DNA from: Sepioteuthis lessoniana
Taxonomy: Eukaryota; Mollusca; Cephalopoda; Myopsida; Loliginidae
Assembly (NCBI GenBank): GCA_963585895.1
Contig: OY757904.1
Location: forward strand, 65,322,461-65,386,460
Direction of reading: 5' to 3'
DNA length: 64,000 bases
The notes beneath the pieces are model-generated. The model saw only the letters and a program-made list of their open reading frames with translations, was not told the DNA's origin and made no database searches. Shown piece after piece: positions 57,414-64,000 of this stretch; the first letter of the stretch is position 1; each line of letters opens with the position of its first letter. Made by a program: the position numbers and the translations under genes.

Positions 57414-57816
57414 ATGTCAGTCTGGGATATACAAAAAGATCATTTACTCTCGGTTAGACGATCTAGTGATAATCACAAAAGATGAACCAGCCAAATCGTG
57501 GATTTTGCATTCAATCTGATCATAAGGTAAAACTAAAGGAAAGCGAAAGAATCGACATCTAGTTAGAGAACTGAAAAAAACTATGAAACATGAAAGTGGC
57601 GGTGATACCAATAGTAATTGGTGCTCTTGGGAAAGTCATTAAAGATTTGTGCAGGGACTGGAGGACTTAAAAATAAGAAAACGATTGGAGACCATCCAAA
57701 CTACTGCATTATTGAGATCGGCCTGGATACTAATAAGAGTTCTGGAGACTAAAAGGGACTTGCTGTCACTCAAACTCCAGTGGAAAACGATAAGCTAACG
57801 ATGGCGTGAAAAAATC

Positions 57817-57849
<33 letters not shown>
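57414..57849 (+). mobile_element. R4/Dong-like LINE 3' end (copy D6) with (TAA)n tail
   Basis: It starts at WDIQKDHLLSVRR, the restriction-like-endonuclease RPD block with PD changed to SS. The TSQIVDFAFN strand with the downstream Asp follows, then the C-terminal domain in broken frames, then the non-coding end. (TAA)n occupies 57818-57849. Copy D7 begins immediately after. Confidence 0.8.
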
Positions 57850-57851
<2 letters not shown>

Positions 57852-59428
57852 TCTATCACCGTTATTATTAATAACTGCCAAGATTCCACTTAACGACATA
57901 CTCAGAAAATGCAAAGCTGGATACAAACTTAGTAGATCACAGGAAAAACTCAATCACCTTACGCACATAGATGACATAAAACTAATTGCAAAAAATGAAA
58001 ATGACCTGGAAACTCTAATACACGTAGTTAGAATATACGGTCAGGGCATAGAAATTGAATTTAGCATACAAAAATGAGCCATGCTAGGAATGAAAAGTGG
58101 TAAAAGATATCTTACTTACGGAATGGAGCAAACAAATCAAGACAAAATTAGAACAACCGGAGAAAAGGAAACGTTCAAAAACTTGGGCATCTTGGAGGCC
58201 GACACCACCCTACAAGTAGAACGGAAAGACGGAATTCAAAATTAATATCCTTGGAGAACTAGAAAGCTACAAGAGAAAAAAACTGTCTTGCACAAAACTT
58301 ATCAAAAGAATACATACCTGTGCTGTACCCAATGTTAGATATTTGGGAATTTTTTTGAAGTGGAGAAGAAAAGATCTTAAACAAATGGACCAAAGAACAA
58401 GAATACAAATGACCATGGATAAGGCATTACATCCCAGACACGGCGTTGACAGACTATAGGTATCAAGAATGGAAGGAGGAAGAGTCAGCATTGAATATAG
58501 CATTGATGCATCGGTAGAATGATTCCTGGACTACATATAAAAACACGAAGGATGACTGCCATAAGAAACGATACTGACCACACGATGGACAACAGAATGA
58601 CAATCACTAGGAAACAAAATTGGGAAGAAACACAAATCTATGGGCGTTTTGAATGACTAATAAACTACACCTCACACGAGAAAACCTGGACGTGACTAAA
58701 AAAAGGAAATATTTATAGAGAAACAGAATCACTCCTAATAGCAGCAGAAAATATTGCCATCATAACCAATCAAATCAAAGCGAGAATAGATGAGACGCAA
58801 CAGAATAGCAAATGTTGGCTATGAGGTGACAGAGACGAAACCGTCAATCACTTAATAAGTGAATGCAGTAAATTAGGACTGAAGGATTATTAGACTAGAC
58901 AAGACTAGGAAGGCAAGGTGATCCTCTTGGAAATGTGGTAGAAATTTAAATTTGACCATACGAACAAATGGTATAGGCACAACCCAGCATCTCGGGTAGA
59001 AAAAGATACTCATAAGCTTCTATGGGACTTTGAAATAAAGACAGATCACCTTATCTCTGCCAGAAGACCAGGCCTTATAATCAGCAACAAAAGAAAAAAA
59101 GAGAACTTGCAAAATTGTTGACTTTGCTGTACCTGCTGACCACAGAATAAAACTGAAAGAATGGAAAAAGAAGGACAAGTACCTCAACCTTGCTAGGGAA
59201 TCGAATAAACTATAGATTATGATGGTGAAAATTATAGTAATTAAAAGATTATTAAAAGGACTGGAAGACATGGAAGTTAGAGAACGAGTGAAGTACATCC
59301 AAACAATAGCATTATTGAGAACGGCCAGAATACTGAGAAAAGTCCTGGAGACTTGAGGAGACTTGCTGTAACTGAAATTCCTATGAAAAACCATCAGCTA
59401 AAACTGATGTGAAAAACTCTAATGAGTA

Positions 59429-59465
<37 letters not shown>
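57850..59465 (+). pseudogene. R4/Dong-like LINE, longest copy (D7), with (TAA)n tail
   Basis: Non-LTR retrotransposon carrying RT and a C-terminal restriction-like endonuclease. It is 5'-truncated inside the RT domain (DLSPLLLITAKIPLNDILRK). Next come CKAGYKLSRSQEKLNHL and HIDDIKLIAKN at 57964-57990, the catalytic DD motif. KNLGILEADT, SRMEGGRVSIEYSIDASVE, the HEKTW block, and NQIKARIDETQQNSKC follow. A CCHC knuckle at 58812-58866 has its second Cys changed to a stop. FKFDHTNKWYRHNPA is followed by SARRPGLII at 59056-59082, where RPG stands for the catalytic RPD; the downstream VD strand and C-terminal domain follow. The tail (TAA)n is 59427-59465. RT, CCHC and RPD order is that of R2/R4-type elements, and the Dong lineage is known to use TAA repeats. 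Many stops and shifts: inactive. Confidence 0.8.
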
Positions 59466-60205
59466 TTGTTATTATAAATTCTATTCTTGGAGAGGACAAG
59501 AGAAGAACTTAAACAAATAGATCAGAAAAGAAGAAAAATAATGTCGATGCATTAGGCTTTACGTCCAAAAGATAATGTTGACAGAACTATTGTGTCAAGG
59601 AAAGAAGGAGGAAGAGGACCTACCAGCATTGAAGACAGCGATTCCAGGACTTGATAGAAATTTGTGGATGAAGAAAAATTATCCGAAAAAAATTCGCCAT
59701 GGAAACAATGCCAGAAACAATATGAACGACAAACATTCAAACAGAACGAAAATAACTAGAAAATAAAAATGGGAAGAAAAGCATCTGTATGGACATTTTA
59801 TGCCATTAACAAGCGAAATCTCACAGGAGAAAACTTGGATGTGACTAAAATAGTGACTTAAAAGAGAAGTTGAATCGCTTTTATTAGCAGCACAAAAAAA
59901 TGCCCTGAGGACCCACTATATCAAAGCAAGACTAGATAAAACGAAACAAAACAGCAAATGTAGGTTATGTGGTGATAGAGACGAAATAATCGATCACATA
60001 ATAAGCGAAGGCAGCAATTCAATACAAAAAGAATACACGACTAGACACGACTGGGAATTGTGCAAGAAATTGATATTTGACAATACGAACAAGTGATATA
60101 TGCCCAACGCAGAATCTGTCATGAAAAATGAGACGCAAAGACTTATCTGGGATTTTCAGAAACAAACATGTCTTCTAATATAGGCCAGACGACGAAAATT
60201 TTTGA
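59466..60205 (+). mobile_element. R4/Dong-like LINE fragment (copy D8)
   Basis: It begins downstream of the RT domain at the WTREEL-equivalent (GEDKRRT), directly after the TAA tail of D7. It continues through the SRKEGG-like segment at 59595-59625, RKQKWEEKHLYGHF, RTHYIKARLDKTKQNSKC and a knuckle (CGDRDEIIDH). It stops before the endonuclease block at about 60205, so it is truncated at both ends. Confidence 0.75.
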
Positions 60206-60449
60206 TTCAAGTAGTTTATAGAACACTAATTATTTTATTTTCCCTCTTTTAAATAGTTTTATGTATCACTACTTAATACTAGTAATTCAGTTGAAATTAA
60301 TTATTCATTATCCAAAAGATAAATAGTTCCAAGTATTTTTATGTAATACCATTTATTTACTCTAATATTCGTTTGTTACTACAATTAAATGGATTCAGAT
60401 ATCGTAAATGGTTAAACTGTTCTATAAAATATATATATATGGGATCCTA
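60206..60449. other. unannotated spacer
   Basis: AT-rich; nothing recognised. Confidence 0.5.
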
Positions 60450-60628
60450 AGAGATACGGGTACACCAGGTCAGTGTCACCATGAGAATAATGGTTAATGA
60501 AAGGGTATTATACATCCCCGAAAAATCCAGCCTCACTATGAGATTGTTTTGTGTCATATCTAGATACTCTTTAGGGATTTTAGTCCCTTGCAGGGATACA
60601 GTGAGTAAATTTTACTGCCACAGCCGTC
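60450..60628 (-). repeat. family C, diverged minus copy
   Basis: The plus strand shows AATGAAAGGGTATTATACAT, CCAGCCTCACTATGAGATTG, TTTTGTGTCATATCTAG and TCCCTTGCAGGGATACAG. Confidence 0.55.
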
Positions 60629-60711
60629 TACGATGTAAAATAATCGGATAAATCTTGGGATAACCAATATTAATCTCTGGTAAATGCATAATGTTTTACA
60701 ATTTTTTTTTT

Positions 60712-60950
60712 CCTGGGATAACCCTGTCGGCAAGTCTTTGAATCCGCTCAATGTTTCCCTAGCAGAAGTATAAGGATCCTTCCCATCAAAATAAAGTTGT
60801 CTTGGGAATTATACTAAAATGTATATGACGCTAAGGTTTCATTTCTGAATATTTAGGCAGTGTGGATTACTACTTCATTCCCCTTTCTTTCAAGTCAATT
60901 CTGATGTTCAGTTCAAACTAAAAGTCTAATAGATTAACTGTATTCGATTT
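60712..60950 (+). repeat. family C, very diverged plus copy
   Basis: AAGGATCCTTCCCATC, AAAATGTATATGACGCTAAG, GTTTCATTTCTGAATATTT and GGCAGTGTGGATTAC follow family order. Confidence 0.4.
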
Positions 60951-62204
60951 TAATTCTTGATGTTATAAAAATGTAAATTACTTGTATAAAGAAGATTTTC
61001 TAATAGTTGTAATTGTTTACTAAGGATTATTATCTGTTTTGTTTTGTTTTAGTTTGATTTGTTTTGGTTTTATTTCTTTTTCAAGGGTGGATAGAGGTAT
61101 CCATAACTTTCCCAATGTTATTTATCCGAAGGTGAACTCAATTGAGTAACATGAGATCAAAATCGCTTACTATGAAGTCGAAATTCAACACGTTAGCCAT
61201 GGACTTCAGATTATTATTAGTTTTTTCAATGCATATAATCGTGTTCACTCAGATTACTATTGTTAAATAGAAATAATTACCTGTAACCATATAATTATTA
61301 GTCTTAGGAAATTTTGAAGTCGCACCCACAGTGTTTATTATTTGTCTTAGGTAAGAACACTTATTATTACTGTGTACTTAAACCGTATAAGTAATATCTT
61401 TGCAAAAAATGTAAATAAAAATGTTTAATGAACGGAATTTCGCAACATTTTCTTAAAAACAACTCTACATGAATTCACCGTTAGTTAGAATCAATCAACC
61501 AATCAATCAATAAATCAATCAATAAATCAATGAAGGATATTACTCAGAATTTTAGATCTACTACACTCTATTGCATTACAATTTTCATGAGAAGGAAATA
61601 TATTTTTTAAGATTGTTTTTTTTTAATATTACAATATTTGATCTTATATCCATTTTTTTCAAAACAACGAAAATGAAAATATCCTTACTCTACAATGCTC
61701 TTATAATAAAACATGAGAAAAATTGAAATCAGAAATGTTGAAATCAGAAATTACTGATCCTGCGTATAGAAATATAAATTACACCAACCAGAATTGAATA
61801 ATGTCAATACAGTTGACAGGGACAAGCACTGGGATATAAGACGTTTGATGGAATCAGCCCTCATACTATGTCAATAGATGAAGCATATTCATCATTGCTA
61901 TTGATCTGAAAACAATTTTTTTTTAATGTTTCAGAAGCGTGCGGACATATCGGATAGGGAATCTCAAGGAAGGAATACACATGGCTGAAAATTAAGAAAA
62001 AAAAATCAGGGGTTTAAAAAACAAATCAATGAAGACTACAAACTTCACCACTAAATAAAGGTAACTGTTCCGAAGAAAGCAATGAATGAGTAGAAATTTT
62101 CTTAAAGCAAACAAAATATTTCGGTGATTTTTCTCAGGCTTCGCCACTTAGCATATTTCTGTACTGGCTGATATTTCTTTGAATTATTTCGTTTCTTACT
62201 TTAA
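60951..62204. other. AT-rich stretch with an (AATC)n run
   Basis: (AATC)n at 61491-61533; GT/T-rich 61020-61085; no gene. Confidence 0.5.
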
Positions 62205-62440
62205 ATGCCCACCCTGACAGCAGGGTTTAAAATGTGCTGACTGTATCCCCTGAAGAATGGTAAGACCTAACCCAATAAATTGCTGCACAGGGTATCCTAT
62301 TAAACAACATATGTTAGCAGTTGTGAAGACCTGGGGAGTGTAGAGCACACCCTCATTACTCCCAGGCCCAGTAAGAGCCAAAGTGAAAATACTTGGGTGA
62401 TTCCAATCTATGTCAAGTAAATCTATGGTCAAATAGATTT
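62205..62440 (+). repeat. family C, diverged plus copy
   Basis: GTGCTGACTGTATCCCC, GAATGGTAAGACC, GGGTATCC, and CACCCTCATTACTCCCAGGC follow the family order; the tail is absent. Confidence 0.5.
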
Positions 62441-62524
62441 GTTAAAAATAATCTGGTAGGAATATTGATAACATTTAATAGAACAATATCTTATTAAGAA
62501 CTCTTACTTAAAGATATAATTGCT

Positions 62525-62765
62525 TTCGGCAAAGGTCCGGGAGACCTGGGTTCAATCCCAGGTTGAGTCATACCAAAGACTTTATAAATGGTATTTGATA
62601 CCTGCTTGCTTAACACTCAGCAATATAAGGTACGTATCAAGGGTAAATTGGGGTAATCCAGGGAAAGGAGTAGCGCCCTCCCTACACCTCGGTGTAGTAG
62701 TTATTGAAAAGGGAGCCCTCTGGTTGACCCCTCGTCTATTGTCGCCAACAAGTACATATGAAGGT
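62525..62765 (+). mobile_element. SINE A, near-complete copy
   Basis: CGGCAAAGGTCCGGGAG, B-box GGTTCAATCCC at 62549-62558, TTAACACTCAGCAATATAAG, GTAATCCAGGGAAAGGAG, end GAAAAGGGAGCCCTCTGG. The A-box side is eroded. Confidence 0.75.
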
Positions 62766-64000
62766 TTGAACGTAAATAAGGAAATGAATTTGACAGTAAG
62801 AGAAGTTGAAAAAAACAAATATTCCAAAATTATAATAAATTCATAAAATTTAAGATAATTAAAAAAATGTATTAAATATATATTCTTATTACTATCAGAT
62901 AGAAAAATATACAACTATAAAATTGCTAATTATGTGTATTAAAACAATTGATATCGTAACAATGAAAAACTGTTGAGTAACAGTGACACAAAAATGTATA
63001 TATAAATTCACACAGAACGCGATTCTCTAAACTCTAGCCATGAAATAACCCTAGACAGTTATAAATGCCATTAAAAGCAATCGTGAAATACATGATATTC
63101 TTTCTGCTGAGGAATACTGCATCTGAAGTCGAACAAATTGCTGATTAAATTCTGAAGTATTAAGATGTTTATATTGCAAACAGCTAAAAATGTTGACGCA
63201 CTCGAATACTCCATTTATATCTCTTGTTAAAATTTCTGCATAGATTATTTTTCTGCTTATTTTCATTTCTCACACCCAAAGATATAGGGGTGTTTACATA
63301 AAGCAACAGCTGTCAGGAATGTCTTCCGGAGAGTAAATTATAAGAGCCAGGTGCCGAGCAGGATGTGCGAAGACATTCAATGCAACACGCGGGCGATCGA
63401 GTTTCAACAATTTTTCTTCTTCCTTTCTATTTTTCACATGAACAACAACGTTATTTCTATTTGCCTGGCATTTCTCTCATAGCCTTTCTCCTCACTTTTC
63501 AAAATTAGAAAAAGATAAAAATATGAAAATAAAACAGATCCAACCTTGCACGATTGAGTGAGAATGTAATTATTTCCATACAAGTTGGAAATTTTTAAAA
63601 ATCTCATAATTTATCTTCTATGAATTTGACTAAGGTCCAGATGCATTTGAAATTTTTCAAAAAAAAGATTCAATATATATAAAAAGAGACATGCTTCATC
63701 GACGGTTATATGAAAAAGAATGCCGTAATTTGAAGAGTACAAGTCGAACTTGTAAGCAGGAAAAACGCTACAAAATAGACTTATAAGACGGTAAAATCCA
63801 AACAATTTATCACAGTCTCCAACCAGTGAAACAGTACTCGAAGCAATCGATATTCCACTTACAGTAACACCAACACACTGCCACATAGAAGGTTCAATCT
63901 AAGTTTGGGTTGGACAAATTAACACAGATACTAATACAGTATAATTAAACTGTAATAAAAATTAAGTATTATTTTAACGTTACATCACATATCGTTTCCA
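62766..64000. other. unannotated end of window
   Basis: AT-rich. A less AT-rich patch at about 63290-63420 (GAGCCAGGTGCCGAGCAGG) and a 91-codon minus frame at 63611-63886 are not recognisable. Confidence 0.5.

Noticed and set aside
57818-57849. CRISPR-like or satellite array
   Set aside because: Simple (TAA)n tail of a LINE; no repeat-spacer structure anywhere in the window.
59020-59394. 124-codon minus frame
   Set aside because: Antisense of LINE copy D7.
62520-62600. Possible tRNA gene (GGTTCAATCCC)
   Set aside because: Head of SINE A; it continues into the SINE body and has no matching acceptor stem that I can see.
63611-63886. 91-codon minus frame with membrane-like stretches
   Set aside because: Hydrophobicity is expected from AT-rich DNA; no start context, splice signals or motif to support it.

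Overview
The window is animal nuclear DNA. It is strongly AT-rich, saturated with (TA)n, (CA)n, (CT)n and (TAA)n microsatellites, has no dense coding or operon structure, and carries many decayed eukaryotic transposable elements. The mix of mariner copies of the GVQW3/FLJ37770-like type, RTE-clade and R4/Dong-like LINE fragments, tRNA-headed SINEs and (CA)n-(TA)n compound repeats is what I would expect from a mollusc, most likely a cephalopod. That assignment is inference from the repeat style, not from a diagnostic gene. I see no intact host gene, no rRNA and no functional tRNA. The DNA is best read as intergenic or deep-intronic repeat-rich sequence.

Layout. 0-1.6 kb: a pseudogene of a multicopy, cysteine-rich invertebrate protein family (internal deletion, two frameshifts, one nonsense codon). 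2.8-3.8 kb: foldback arrangement of a dispersed repeat called family C here. 4.8-5.7 kb: first internally deleted mariner. 5.8-11.7 kb: mostly unrecognised AT-rich DNA with one good tRNA-derived SINE at 9.35 kb. 11.7-12.8 kb: RTE LINE fragment. 13-17.7 kb: family C copies, ending in a long inverted repeat at 16.4-17.7 kb. 18.05-18.4 kb: RTE 3' end with an open C-terminal frame. 18.85-22.4 kb: four minus-strand R4/Dong-like LINE fragments, interrupted by two SINEs. 22.5-33 kb: microsatellites, family C copies, an LTR-like segment, and an RTE/mariner chimera. 34.6-35.63 kb: a complete non-autonomous hAT element with a perfect 8-bp target duplication. 38.6-39.5 and 44.0-44.9 kb: two more copies of the same deleted mariner, each inside (TA)n. 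47.3-49.1 kb: SINE cluster. 49.9-50.7 kb: plus-strand R4/Dong-like fragment. 50.7-55.7 kb: largely featureless. 55.7-56.2 kb: the most CpG-rich block. 57.4-60.2 kb: three head-to-tail R4/Dong-like copies joined by (TAA)n. 60.4-62.8 kb: family C copies and a SINE.

How the parts relate. Autonomous-type LINE pieces (RTE and R4/Dong-like) coexist with non-autonomous families: SINE A, SINE B1/B2, family C, the deleted mariner and the hAT derivative. SINE B1 and B2 share a tRNA-like head but have different 3' halves. The B1 3' end is also the 3' end of family C, so the non-autonomous families look modular. Insertion preference is visible: mariners sit in (TA)n and R4/Dong-like copies sit in or next to (TAA)n. 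I found no evidence for a new defence, metabolic or regulatory system. The interesting material is transposon biology: serial self-targeting of LINE tails, trans-mobilised deletion derivatives, foldbacks and modular SINE tails. All family assignments rest on reading motifs by eye. No database search was run and most boundaries are good to about 5-30 bases.
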